DNA of 64,000 nt, taken from assembly GCA_029261655.1 (NCBI GenBank), contig JAJDAY010000031.1, positions 86,238 through 150,237 on the forward strand. The letters are read 5' to 3'. Below, piece after piece: positions 50,201-58,533 of the stretch. The notes under the pieces are model-generated. The model saw only the letters and a program-made list of their open reading frames with translations, searched no databases and had not been told where the DNA came from. How positions within the stretch are numbered: position 1 is the stretch's first letter; the number at the start of each line of letters is the position of its first letter. Position numbers and translations under genes: made by a program. The DNA is from Nitrospinaceae bacterium (GTDB lineage Bacteria > Nitrospinota > Nitrospinia > Nitrospinales > VA-1).

Positions 50201-50989
50201 ATGGAAAAGAAAAAAACTACTGCTAAAACCACTGCAAAAAAAACCACTCGGAAAAAAACGGCGGAAACGTCCAATGCAAAAATTTCCCGACTGACAGATT
50301 CGATCGACGCGCTTTCTTCCGAAGTTGAAACTTTACAATCGAGCATAGAGAACAATAAAAAAGAAAATACAATCCGAGTAAATTCCATAGATAAACTCGC
50401 GTCTGAAATTGAAACTCTCAAATCAAATATCGGGAAAGATAAAAAAGAAAACGCCTCACAGACAAGTTCAATAGACAAACTCGCATCCGAAATCGAAACT
50501 CTGAAACTGAGCATCCAGAAGGAAAAAAACGAGATAACACCGCAGACACATTCGGTGGACGCCCTTGCATCCGAACTCGAAACCCTGAAAGTAAATATTC
50601 AGAAAAGAAAAAGCGAGACCACAACCTTAAAAATCCTGTTTTACACCGGTCTCATCGTATTGTTGCTCGGCTTTCTCTATACAAACTCCACCCTGCAACG
50701 AGCCCAGATGGACAGCATAGAATCCAGCATCCACAGCCTGCGCACCCTCATGAACAGGGAATTGCTGTCTTTTGAAAAAAATGTATATCAGGAAATCGAC
50801 CTTCTGAAAAAAAATGCGGGAGCGCAATCAAAGGTTAACTTGCAGGATAGTCTGACGAACATGACCGAGGCCATCTCCAGGCTCAACCCCGACGATGAAA
50901 AAACCGTGGAGTTGATCGACCTCGTTAAAAAACATTCCAAAGAACTGAGTTCGGCTTACACGGAACAGGGAGATTCGGAGTCCCCTTAA
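50201..50989 (+). CDS. Membrane protein with basic tail and 28-residue coiled-coil repeats
   Basis: A 262-residue protein. It starts with a Lys/Thr/Ala-rich tail (about 1-24, KKTTAKTTAKK-type) like histone H1-type tails. Four tandem units start at residues 34, 62, 90 and 118, each with the core SIDKLASEIETLK and each exactly 28 residues (four heptads), a coiled coil. A single membrane helix (about 145-161) follows, then a second coiled-coil-prone region outside. A TTG-like upstream extension from 50165 is possible, but ATG 50201 is preferred. The tail could bind DNA or polyanions; that is inference. No named family. Confidence 0.7.
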   Translation: MEKKKTTAKTTAKKTTRKKTAETSNAKISRLTDSIDALSSEVETLQSSIENNKKENTIRVNSIDKLASEIETLKSNIGKDKKENASQTSSIDKLASEIETLKLSIQKEKNEITPQTHSVDALASELETLKVNIQKRKSETTTLKILFYTGLIVLLLGFLYTNSTLQRAQMDSIESSIHSLRTLMNRELLSFEKNVYQEIDLLKKNAGAQSKVNLQDSLTNMTEAISRLNPDDEKTVELIDLVKKHSKELSSAYTEQGDSESP

Positions 50990-51006
50990 CATAAAAGCGA
51001 TCGCGT

Positions 51007-51942
51007 TTAAAAAATAGCTTCGATCTTCTCTTGTTGACTGGCGGAAAGCTCCCACCCGACCGAGCGCAGGTTTTCTTCCATCTGATTTTCATTCTTGACG
51101 CCGACCAGCGCGGTTACCAGCCCTCGCTGGGCCGTCACCCAGTTGATGGCCATCTGGCCGCAGGTTTTGCCATCCGCCTCAGCCAAGGCTTTCAACCGGT
51201 CCACCTTGTCGATATTATTCTCATACCCTTCACCGGTGAACGTGCCGATGATTCCCTTGCTTCGCCAGTCCTTGAACTTTGTAGACTTGTCATATTTCCC
51301 GGTCAACACCCCGGAGGCTAGCGGACTGTAAGCGATGACCCCGATCTGGTTCCGGGTGCAAAATGGCACCGTTTCCTTCTCAATGGATCGCTCAAGCAAA
51401 CTGTATTCCGGTTGCAGGGAAACGATGTTTCCGACTTTCAGGCATTCCTTCATCTGCTCCACCGAATAATTGCTGACGCCAATGTGGCGGATTTTTCCCT
51501 GCGCCTGAATCTCTAACAGCGTCTCCATTGTTTCTTCCTGCGGCGTGTCCACATCGGGCCAATGCACCTGATAGAGGTCGATCACATCGGTCTGAAGCCT
51601 GCGCAGACTTTGTTCGACCTCCTTTAAGATGGAAGCCCTGGAGGCATTTTTTGAGATCGCGCCCAGTTGTTCCTTATCCCAGACCAACCCGCACTTGGTG
51701 GCCAGAATCACTTTATCGCGCACAGGTTTCAGGGTTTTCCCAAGCAACTCCTCGGAATGGCCGAACCCGTAAACCGGGGCGGTGTCGAAAAAATTGACGC
51801 CGAGATCGAACGCCTTCAATATGGCCTTGCAGGACGGATGGTCGCCCTCGGTACTCCAGAACGGCGCGCCGCCGATTCCCCAGGCCCCGAAACCGATCAC
51901 CGAAATTTCCAGGTCACTATCCCCCAGTTTTCTATACTCCAT
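51007..51942 (-). CDS. Aldo/keto reductase
   Basis: A 311-residue TIM-barrel NADPH reductase. NFFDTAPVYGFGHSEELLG holds catalytic Asp and Tyr, VILATKCG the Lys and YQVHWPD the His. SNYSVEQM and QPEYSLLER are further family segments. The sequence is close to the Tas/YajO-type group that acts on carbonyl compounds. The substrate is not predictable. ATG start at 51942. Confidence 0.92.
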   Translation of the reverse strand: MEYRKLGDSDLEISVIGFGAWGIGGAPFWSTEGDHPSCKAILKAFDLGVNFFDTAPVYGFGHSEELLGKTLKPVRDKVILATKCGLVWDKEQLGAISKNASRASILKEVEQSLRRLQTDVIDLYQVHWPDVDTPQEETMETLLEIQAQGKIRHIGVSNYSVEQMKECLKVGNIVSLQPEYSLLERSIEKETVPFCTRNQIGVIAYSPLASGVLTGKYDKSTKFKDWRSKGIIGTFTGEGYENNIDKVDRLKALAEADGKTCGQMAINWVTAQRGLVTALVGVKNENQMEENLRSVGWELSASQQEKIEAIF

Positions 51943-52106
51943 ACCCCTCCCTTCTCAACAGTAAAATTCGGAAACACCCCAACCAGTAAAAAATAGCATT
52001 ATAATGACTCTGACGGGAGACCAAAACTTTTTTAAGTTCCGGGAACCAAGCCCACCGGCCCTGATTCACACTAATCTGACACCTTAACTTTTAATTCCAA
52101 ATATCC

Positions 52107-53852
52107 ATGAAATCTTTGTTACGTGTATTGAGCTATTTGAAACCGTATAAGAAACAGGTCACCCTGACCCTGTTTTTCGCCATCCTCACCACTCTGCTGG
52201 ATCTCGTTCCCCCCTGGCTGATAAAAGTCATCATCGACCAATTGGTGGTGGATCAACCGGTGGTCAGCCCGGGAACCGAGACTGTCTGGGTCTATTGGGC
52301 GGTCGGCGGATTGTTCGCGGCCTATTTAGGGCGCAACTTCGCCAACTATCGCCGCATCGTGGTCAACAACAAGGTCGAGCAAAAAGTGGTGTTCGACATG
52401 CGTTCCCAGGTTTACCGCGCCCTGCAAAAACTATCGCCGAAATATTTTGAAAACCGCTCAACGGGAGAGCTGATGTCCCGCGTCAACGACGACGTGAATT
52501 ATGTCGAACGCATCTTCATCGACGGCGTGGAACAAGTGGTGACCGCCGTGCTGACTTTGATCGGCATCACCCTCATTCTGTTTTATCTGCACTGGAAACT
52601 CGCGCTGGTGGCACTGGTTCCCATTCCGCTTTTGATATGGGGCGCGGCCAAATACACGACAAGGGCGCACAATCTGTACCATCTGGTCCGGGAACGCGCC
52701 GCCAAAATGAACGCCGCCTTGCAGGATTCCATTTCCGGCATCCGCGAGACCCACGCGTTCAACCGCCAGCTCCATGAGATCAAACGATTCAACCAGCGCA
52801 GTCAGGATTATTGCGACGGCACCTTGAAGGTCATGCGCCTGTGGGCCATTTATTCGCCGACGATGATGTTTTTAGGTTCGCTCGGCACCGTGTTTATTCT
52901 GCTGTACGGGATCGGGTTGGTGCAGGCCGGAGCGATCACGGTCGGTTCGCTGGTGGCGTTCATCGGGTATCTGGCCCTGTTTTACACGCCGATCAACCAG
53001 TTGCATCAGGTGAACCACATGTTGCAACACGCTCTGGCGTCCAGTGACCGCTTGTTTGAAATTATCGACGCCGTTCCCGACATCAGCGATACGCCGGACG
53101 CGATCCTGCCTTCCACCAACGTGCAGGGAGTGATTGAGTTTGACCATGTCAGTTTTTCTTATATCAAAGGCAAACCGACGATCAAAGATGTTTCCCTCCA
53201 CATTAAGGCAGGCGAGGAAATTGCCCTGGTCGGCCACACGGGAAGCGGAAAATCCACCCTGATAAAACTATTGATGCGATTTTATGACGTCGATTCGGGT
53301 TCGATACGCATCGACCAATACGACACAAAAAATCTACAACTGGCGTTTCTTCGAGAACAAATCGGGCTGGTGTCCCAGGACCCGTTTCTGTTCAACGGGA
53401 CCGTGGCGGAAAATATTTTATATGGAGACATCGAGGCCAGCCGGGACCGGGTCGTGCAATCGGCGGAAGCGGCGCACGCCGACGACTTCATTAAAAACCT
53501 GCCCGAAGGCTATGACACGCTGGTGGGAGAACGGGGAGTGAAATTGTCAGGAGGCGAAAAGCATCGCATCGCCATCGCTCGCGCTTTCTTAAAAAATCCG
53601 CCGATTCTGGTGCTCGACGAGGCCACCTCCACGGTGGACACCGAAACCGAAGCCAAAATCAAGGACGCGATCAAACACCTCATGGCGTCACGCACCACAT
53701 TTATCATCGCGCACCGGCTATCGACGCTGGAAAACGCCGACCGCATTCTGGTTTTGAAAGACGGGCATCTGGTGGAGTCCGGCACCCACGACGATCTGAT
53801 CAGCCGGGACTCGGAATACAATAATCTGTTCAGGAACCAGATTCATCTATAA
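52107..53852 (+). CDS. ABC exporter, fused permease and ATPase (MsbA-like)
   Basis: A 581-residue half-transporter. The N-terminal six-helix domain (about 1-310) includes PKYFENRSTGELMSRVNDD. The ATPase has Walker A GHTGSGKST near 374, LSGGEKHRIAIARAF signature, Walker B ILVLDEATSTVD and the H-loop His in FIIAHRLSTLE. It belongs to the lipid/drug export branch near MsbA. A flippase role is likely but the substrate is not shown. Confidence 0.93.
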   Translation: MKSLLRVLSYLKPYKKQVTLTLFFAILTTLLDLVPPWLIKVIIDQLVVDQPVVSPGTETVWVYWAVGGLFAAYLGRNFANYRRIVVNNKVEQKVVFDMRSQVYRALQKLSPKYFENRSTGELMSRVNDDVNYVERIFIDGVEQVVTAVLTLIGITLILFYLHWKLALVALVPIPLLIWGAAKYTTRAHNLYHLVRERAAKMNAALQDSISGIRETHAFNRQLHEIKRFNQRSQDYCDGTLKVMRLWAIYSPTMMFLGSLGTVFILLYGIGLVQAGAITVGSLVAFIGYLALFYTPINQLHQVNHMLQHALASSDRLFEIIDAVPDISDTPDAILPSTNVQGVIEFDHVSFSYIKGKPTIKDVSLHIKAGEEIALVGHTGSGKSTLIKLLMRFYDVDSGSIRIDQYDTKNLQLAFLREQIGLVSQDPFLFNGTVAENILYGDIEASRDRVVQSAEAAHADDFIKNLPEGYDTLVGERGVKLSGGEKHRIAIARAFLKNPPILVLDEATSTVDTETEAKIKDAIKHLMASRTTFIIAHRLSTLENADRILVLKDGHLVESGTHDDLISRDSEYNNLFRNQIHL

Positions 53853-53890
53853 GAACAATTTTTGAAATTATTTTAATTAATTCCTTAACA

Positions 53891-55279
53891 ATGTCTTATA
53901 AAAATTTAAAAGATGAGATAAAAATCCCCGAAGAAGACCCTTTTGCTAACGATAAATTAGACAGGGGAAAGATTGCTGATAGTTTGTCAGCAATAATAAA
54001 AACCTATATTGGCCCCCTAGTGCTAAGTATAAACGGTCCCTGGGGGTTCGGGAAAACCACGTTTATCAAAATGTGGCGGCAAAAATTGAAAAATGATGGG
54101 CATCCCTGCATATATTTTAACGCTTGGGAAAATGACTTTTCTGAAAACTCTCTTTTTTCCTTTATAGGAGAATTGAATGAATTCATTAAGGAGTCTGGCC
54201 TGAAGCCAAAAGAAAAAAAATCTTTGGAGACTCACATAAAAAAGTTAGTAAAAACTGGCGGAAAAACTTTGAGAAAATCCATTCCAATGGTGGTCCGGTT
54301 AGCCTCCCAGGGATTGATCGATTTTGACAAAGCCACCGAAAAGGAGATTTCAAGTTTTCTTGGAAGTTTGGCAGAGGAAAAAATATTGGAGTACCAAGAG
54401 GAAAAAAATACTCTCAAAAATTTTAAAGAAAATTTTTCGTCCTTCGCTCACAGCCTTACTTTTGGTGAGCCAACTCCATTTTCAAGCCCTTTAATAGTCT
54501 TTGTCGATGAACTGGATAGGTGCAAACCCACATATGCGGTTGAATTATTGGAAACCATAAAACATTTTTTCAGCGTTCATTACGTTGTATTTGTTCTTGG
54601 AGTTGACCGAAAACAACTATCTCATTCGGTGCGCGGTCTTTACGGAAATGACATGGATGCAGATGGATATTTGAAAAGGTTTATAAACCATGAATTCACA
54701 TTACCAAATCCTTCTCTAAAGAATTATTGTGAATATTTATTTGAATATTTCAAAATGAATGAGTTTTTTGATTTAAGAAAAACTGGTTCACAATTTAAAG
54801 AGGAAAGAGTTCCATTTAATTATGTCCTATTTAATCTTGTTGAGTTATTAAAGTTGGACTTGAGAACAACTGGTCAAGTTTTTAGCAGATTAAATATCGC
54901 AATCAGGCAGATGGCGGATGCTGATTACATGTTCCCCGAATGTCTTGCAGCCCTTGCAGTTATCAAGTCTGCGGATGAAGAACTATATAAGAGGCTATTT
55001 AATCGAGAATATTTCGAAGAGATATTAGACCCTATAACCAAGAAAATAAATAAATCGCCATTTAGTAACGGAGAAGAATGGCAGACAATTAAAGTTTTTG
55101 TCAAATGTTTGGGAATGACTGAAGATCAAATAAGCAATAAAATAAACAGTTATATTGAGGCAACAAATAGAAGAGCTGGCCACATGTTTTATTTAGAAGC
55201 ATACAAAAAATTTCTACATATCAATCGTATTCATAAAAGTTTGTTTTCCAAAATAGAATTTTGCGACAGTTTTAAATAA
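53891..55279 (+). CDS. KAP-family P-loop NTPase, AT-rich
   Basis: A 462-residue STAND-like KAP NTPase. Walker A GPWGFGKTT spans 49-57, YFNAWEND near 75-82 is a KAP hallmark, and Walker B VFVDELDRC spans about 203-211. YVVFVLGVDRKQLSHS and YLKRFINHEF follow. No membrane helices are inserted between the Walker motifs, unlike many KAP proteins. Some KAP proteins act in phage exclusion. The gene is distinctly AT-rich compared with its neighbours and is flanked by a stand-alone small-RNA region, suggesting recent acquisition. A defence role is only inference. Confidence 0.85.
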   Translation: MSYKNLKDEIKIPEEDPFANDKLDRGKIADSLSAIIKTYIGPLVLSINGPWGFGKTTFIKMWRQKLKNDGHPCIYFNAWENDFSENSLFSFIGELNEFIKESGLKPKEKKSLETHIKKLVKTGGKTLRKSIPMVVRLASQGLIDFDKATEKEISSFLGSLAEEKILEYQEEKNTLKNFKENFSSFAHSLTFGEPTPFSSPLIVFVDELDRCKPTYAVELLETIKHFFSVHYVVFVLGVDRKQLSHSVRGLYGNDMDADGYLKRFINHEFTLPNPSLKNYCEYLFEYFKMNEFFDLRKTGSQFKEERVPFNYVLFNLVELLKLDLRTTGQVFSRLNIAIRQMADADYMFPECLAALAVIKSADEELYKRLFNREYFEEILDPITKKINKSPFSNGEEWQTIKVFVKCLGMTEDQISNKINSYIEATNRRAGHMFYLEAYKKFLHINRIHKSLFSKIEFCDSFK

Positions 55280-55299
55280 ACTGCCCATTATCCATCCAC

Positions 55300-55437
55300 A
55301 AAAAAACCAGAGCGTCCAGTATGCGGTTTTTCCCGCACCACCCGCTGAGGTCCAAACCCGCTTCCCTCAACATAAGCTAAAAGGGCGCTCTGGCTATATA
55401 CACTGGAGGGCACCCTCCCTGCCCTCCAACCCTCTCT
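55300..55437 (-). ncRNA. Candidate small RNA 2 (about 138 nt), intrinsic-terminator-like 3' end
   Basis: A promoter match on the minus strand (TTGACA at 55472-55467, 17 bases, CATATT at 55449-55444) sits directly before it. The 3' half is closed by an 8-bp stem, CCAGAGCG (55393-55386) with CGCTCTGG (55314-55307), directly followed by seven T at 55306-55300. Internal pairs include TGAGG with CCTCA and GCGG with CCGC around AAAAA. It matches neither 4.5S RNA (no GGAAGG tetraloop region) nor the 6S or tmRNA sequences I know. No open reading frame of note. Confidence 0.6.
55405..55432 (-). promoter_or_regulatory. Overlapping G-quadruplex and hairpin motif at the small RNA 2 5' end
   Basis: On the minus strand four GGG runs with loops of 5, 2 and 1 bases span 55432-55413, matching the classical quadruplex rule. 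The same interval can instead form a perfect 8-bp hairpin, GGAGGGCA (55427-55420) with TGCCCTCC (55412-55405). The two folds share bases and exclude each other. Confidence 0.5.
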
Positions 55438-55443
55438 ACAACA

Positions 55444-55472
55444 AATATGTGACCTCACTCAACACGTGTCAA
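55444..55472 (-). promoter_or_regulatory. Candidate promoter of small RNA 2
   Basis: Consensus TTGACA (55472-55467), 17-base spacer, then CATATT (55449-55444, 4 of 6 matches). It begins 11 bases beyond the T-tract of the preceding terminator, consistent with two units placed head-to-tail. Confidence 0.5.
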
Positions 55473-55482
55473 TATTTTCGAC

Positions 55483-55509
55483 AAAAAAAACCGGGCCCCG
55501 AAGGACCCG
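55483..55509 (-). terminator. Strong intrinsic terminator of small RNA 1
   Basis: On the minus strand CGGGTCC pairs with GGGCCCG around a UUCG tetraloop (one G-U pair), directly followed by eight T. This is a textbook Rho-independent terminator. No minus-strand protein gene ends within 750 bases upstream, so it implies a short noncoding transcript. Confidence 0.8.
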
Positions 55510-55698
55510 ACAGTGATGACGCCTATTTAATGAAACATCCTCAGTGTTAGGGTTCAACTCATATCGAGTTTGTTGAATAATCTGGATTTTGTAATTTCAT
55601 TTTGAAATTCGTTGCTAAGAATAAATTTGTCAGAAATCTGGCACATAACATAGTTGAAAAAAATTAACCTTGTTATTTAAGTTTTGAGTCTGTCGTTT

Positions 55699-55720
55699 AA
55701 ATCACAAGGGCTTGTGATTT
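55699..55720. repeat. Perfect 22-base inverted repeat
   Basis: AAATCACAAG and CTTGTGATTT are exact inverted copies around GG. In RNA 1 this would be an early stem-loop. As DNA it could be an operator for the RNA or for the downstream small exported protein. The halves face outward (TCACA then TGTGA), opposite to a CRP site. Confidence 0.6.
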
Positions 55721-55746
55721 GATTCCTCCTTGTTATTGGAAAAGTA

Positions 55747-55775
55747 AAATAGAGTGTATGCATTAACAGGTCAAT
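55747..55775 (-). promoter_or_regulatory. Candidate promoter of small RNA 1
   Basis: TTGACC (55775-55770), 17 bases, TATTTT (55752-55747). Five of six and four of six consensus matches. It lies upstream of the terminator-bounded unit and reads away from the plus-strand gene at 55833. Confidence 0.5.
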
Positions 55776-55832
55776 ACATGCTCAATGTATCCGGGCATTC
55801 AAACCTCCACACCAATGACAAGGAGAACTCTA

Positions 55833-56120
55833 ATGAAAAAAACAATTATTTGTACCTTCGCGCTCTCTCTTTTTGCTCTGCCCATGAGTTTACATGCGAA
55901 TCCCCCTGCCAAGGTCGATGCGGCCAAATCGACAATGGCAAAACCCCTTTCCACAATGAAGTCTACGATGACTTCCCCTTCCAAAACTCCAGCGGTCGCA
56001 ACCAAGGCGGAAGGAACCGCCAAGTCTGCTGAAAAAAATCTGGAAGAAAAAGCGGACGCCGCTAAAAAAATGGCCAACGATGCTAAAAATGCCGGAGCTA
56101 AAAAAGCCGCCGGGCATTAA
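55833..56120 (+). CDS. Small exported Ala/Lys/Thr-rich protein (95 aa)
   Basis: A signal peptide ends at LHANPPA (cleavage near residue 22). The mature part is almost entirely Ala, Lys, Thr, Ser and Met, with a C-terminal helical part of the type AEKNLEEKADAAKKMANDAK. AAGGAG lies 8 bases before the ATG at 55833. Composition resembles the small amphipathic lipoprotein at 45942, but this one has no lipobox. No family recognised. Confidence 0.75.
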   Translation: MKKTIICTFALSLFALPMSLHANPPAKVDAAKSTMAKPLSTMKSTMTSPSKTPAVATKAEGTAKSAEKNLEEKADAAKKMANDAKNAGAKKAAGH

Positions 56121-56282
56121 AAAAATCGCGTTATGGGCTGTCTTCCCTTGTGAAGGCAGTCCATGATCCGGTCAGGCCAAAAATTCCTTCCCCAGTTTGG
56201 ACCTCTTTTAAAATAAATCTGACAGATAATGGATTGGCGGTTATCAAGCCTTTTTGGCAGGGAGGGGAATGGAAGGGAACGG

Positions 56283-57248
56283 TCATCCTTCCTCGGTGGA
56301 AAAAGCCCCCATAGAGCGAAACTTTTCGTATCTTTTTTCGATGAGTTCTTCGGAAGATTGGTGAATCAAGGTCTTTAAGTTGGCGCGAAGCGCTTTCCTC
56401 AAGCTCACTGCGGCCTGCTTATGATTTCGGTGCGCTCCGCCTAAAGGTTCGCGGATAATTTCATCAATGACTTTCATTTCTAAAAGATGAGTGGCCGTCA
56501 TGCACAGGGCTTCCGCCGCCTGTTTCACTTTTTCCTTGTCGTCCCACAATATGGAGGCACAGCCTTCCGGCGAGATCACGGAATAAACGGAATGCTCAAG
56601 CATCATGACTCTATCGCCCACACCAATGGCCAGCGCTCCGCCGGAACCACCCTCGCCGATCACCACCACAATGATGGGAACTTTTATATCTATCATGCTG
56701 AACATGTTGGTGGCAATCGCTTCTGACTGCCCCTTCTCCTCCGCGTCAATGCCTGGGTAAGCGCCGGGCGTGTCGATGAGGGTGATGATGGGAACGTCAA
56801 ATTTCTCCGCCAGTTTCATCAACCTGAGGGCCTTGCGGTATCCGGCGGGTTGCGACATGCCAAAGTTCCGGCGAATTTTTTCTGCCGGTTCGCGGCCCTT
56901 TTGGTGGCCGATCACCATGACCGATTGATCGTCAAATTTCGCCAGCCCACCCACCATGGAGGGACCATAGCCACCGCGCCTGTCTCCATGCAACTCTTGA
57001 AAGTCGGTAAAAATCCGTTGAATATAATCCAGGGTATAAGGGCGGTCGGAATGCCGGGCCACCTGAGTCTTTTGCCAGCCTTTCAGATTGAGAAAGACTT
57101 CATGCTTCATACGCCGCAATTTTTTCTTGAGTTTGGAGATTTCATGGGTGATATCCCCGACGCTGTCATACATATGCGATAGGGAAACCAGGTCTTGAAT
57201 CTGATTCTCCAAGGCCATAATATCTCTTTCAAAATCCAGTATTTGCAA
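56283..57248 (-). CDS. accA: Acetyl-CoA carboxylase carboxyltransferase alpha subunit
   Basis: A 321-residue carboxyltransferase subunit forming malonyl-CoA with AccD. LDFERDIMALENQI at the N-terminus, FQELHGDRRGGYGPSMVGG, RRNFGMSQPAGYRKALRLM, IIVVVIGEGGSGGALAIGVG and SPEGCASILWDD are all family segments. The TTG at 57248 retains the conserved LDFE N-terminus; ATG at 57218 is an alternative. Fatty acid synthesis, cytoplasmic. Confidence 0.96.
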   Translation of the reverse strand: MQILDFERDIMALENQIQDLVSLSHMYDSVGDITHEISKLKKKLRRMKHEVFLNLKGWQKTQVARHSDRPYTLDYIQRIFTDFQELHGDRRGGYGPSMVGGLAKFDDQSVMVIGHQKGREPAEKIRRNFGMSQPAGYRKALRLMKLAEKFDVPIITLIDTPGAYPGIDAEEKGQSEAIATNMFSMIDIKVPIIVVVIGEGGSGGALAIGVGDRVMMLEHSVYSVISPEGCASILWDDKEKVKQAAEALCMTATHLLEMKVIDEIIREPLGGAHRNHKQAAVSLRKALRANLKTLIHQSSEELIEKRYEKFRSMGAFSTEEG

Positions 57249-57406
57249 AATTAGCCCCTAGTTTTCAATAGGTTATAATGAGTCGGCGTCTGTATAATAT
57301 TACCACAACTTTCCTTATCTTCCACATAGGTCTGGGGAAAAAGGCGCAATACCCTTGTATTTTCGCAGTTTATTTTTTTGAGGTGAAATTTTCCAGGACA
57401 GGAAAA

Positions 57407-58474
57407 TCAGTAAAAACCAAAAATCGGATGAATGAGCCGGGTCAGAGAACGGGACTCTTCCAGAGCCTGCACGCCTTCCCCGCTGATCCTGTTTTGCCCA
57501 AGCTTCAGCGATTCCAGACTGGCGAGGACACGGGAACCCGCGATTGATTTTGCGCCCACATCGCCGATGCGGTTGAAGTTCAAATTGAGGGTATTCAAAC
57601 GGGTGAGGGTGTGGGAGTCTGCCAGCGCCTTGGCTCCAAGATCGGTGATATTGTTTTTCGCCAGGTTCAAGGCAACGAGACCACCGAGCCTTGGAGACCG
57701 CGCCAGTGCAATCACGGCATGATCGCTTAAATCGTTGCCATGTAAATCCAGTTCCTTAAGGTCTTCAGCATAAGGTAAATCCAGAAGAGCGAACACTCCC
57801 ATGTCTCCCAGAATGTACCGACCCATCTCCTGCAATTCATTTTTCCGGTGCAATTCATGGAGCTTCTGGACCACTTTAAATCGGTGTAACGCCGCCTCCC
57901 CATCTTTACCCAGAGAATTATACGATAAACCGATTTGCTTGATATTTTTGAGCATTTGGGAGGAGGTCAGGTGAAGGGCTCCCTCATCCCGGATTTGATT
58001 GTAGTTTAAATTCAATTCGACGAGGTTGCCTAAAACGTCTGATTCCGCAAGGGCCAGAGCGCCTGCATCCTGGATCTGATTGCGGTACAAATTGAGAAGC
58101 TTTAATTGGGAAAAGGTTTTTGAAGTCGCGAGAGTTTTTGCCCCTCGATCGGAAATGGAATTATTCTCCAAAGAAAGCGCCGTCAGACTTCCCAAAAAAG
58201 TAGAATCCGCAAGGGCCTGAACACCTTCATCTCCAAGGTTGCAATCATAGATGACGAGGGTATCGACACCCTTGAGAAGAGGTGATTGGGCCAAGATTTT
58301 TGCCGCCCCATTTCCCAGGTTTTTATTATTTATTCTGAGGGTGGTACTATTTATTCGCAGTTTTTTTTCGATGTACTTGAGAAGATTCTCCCCACTCATC
58401 TGCACAGGAGAAGCCGAAACAAAGAAAAAATAAAACAAGGGAAGACAGAAAACTATCCAACGGAATCTAGCCAT
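57407..58474 (-). CDS. Exported leucine-rich-repeat protein
   Basis: A 355-residue protein with a signal peptide (about 1-22). A chain of RNI-type LRR units follows, with patterns such as LTALSLENNSISDRGAKTLA, LVELNLNYNQIRDEGALHL and LESLKLGQNRISGEGVQAL. Spacing is about 24-27 residues. A short helical break near 185-215 separates two blocks. LRRs of this type bind proteins. Role unknown; it is between accA and lpxD on the minus strand. Confidence 0.85.
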   Translation of the reverse strand: MARFRWIVFCLPLFYFFFVSASPVQMSGENLLKYIEKKLRINSTTLRINNKNLGNGAAKILAQSPLLKGVDTLVIYDCNLGDEGVQALADSTFLGSLTALSLENNSISDRGAKTLATSKTFSQLKLLNLYRNQIQDAGALALAESDVLGNLVELNLNYNQIRDEGALHLTSSQMLKNIKQIGLSYNSLGKDGEAALHRFKVVQKLHELHRKNELQEMGRYILGDMGVFALLDLPYAEDLKELDLHGNDLSDHAVIALARSPRLGGLVALNLAKNNITDLGAKALADSHTLTRLNTLNLNFNRIGDVGAKSIAGSRVLASLESLKLGQNRISGEGVQALEESRSLTRLIHPIFGFY

Positions 58475-58533
58475 AAATCGCCTGCTGAATTAACAGAAAA
58501 AATATTTTAATTGAAGTTGCCTATTATAATATT

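Larger units (their letters stand above)
55483..55740 (-). ncRNA. Candidate small RNA 1 (about 258 nt)
   Basis: Bounded by a promoter match (TTGACC and TATTTT, 17 bases apart) and the UUCG terminator. The transcript would be AT-rich. Near its 5' end it has a ribosome-binding-like AAGGAGGA (55731-55724) immediately before a perfect 10-bp palindrome at 55720-55699. No start codon at suitable distance follows. A 30-codon ORF further down has no ribosome-binding site. It could be a regulatory RNA; no known family is recognised. Confidence 0.55.
55280..55832. other. Intergenic block between KAP NTPase and small exported protein (553 bases)
   Basis: No protein-coding gene is supported. It holds the two tandem minus-strand RNA units with their promoters, a strong terminator, a G-rich motif and a palindrome, all listed separately. 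The left part (55280-55440) is GC-rich and the right part AT-rich. Confidence 0.7.

Noticed and set aside
55300..55393. Signal recognition particle (4.5S) RNA
   Set aside because: The stem and T-tract fit a small RNA, but the conserved GGAAGG tetraloop region and the asymmetric-loop sequence are missing on both strands.
56121..56282. Terminator between the small exported protein and accA
   Set aside because: A stem of about 11 pairs with G-U pairs exists near 56135-56162, but there is no T-tract on either side adjacent to the stem.
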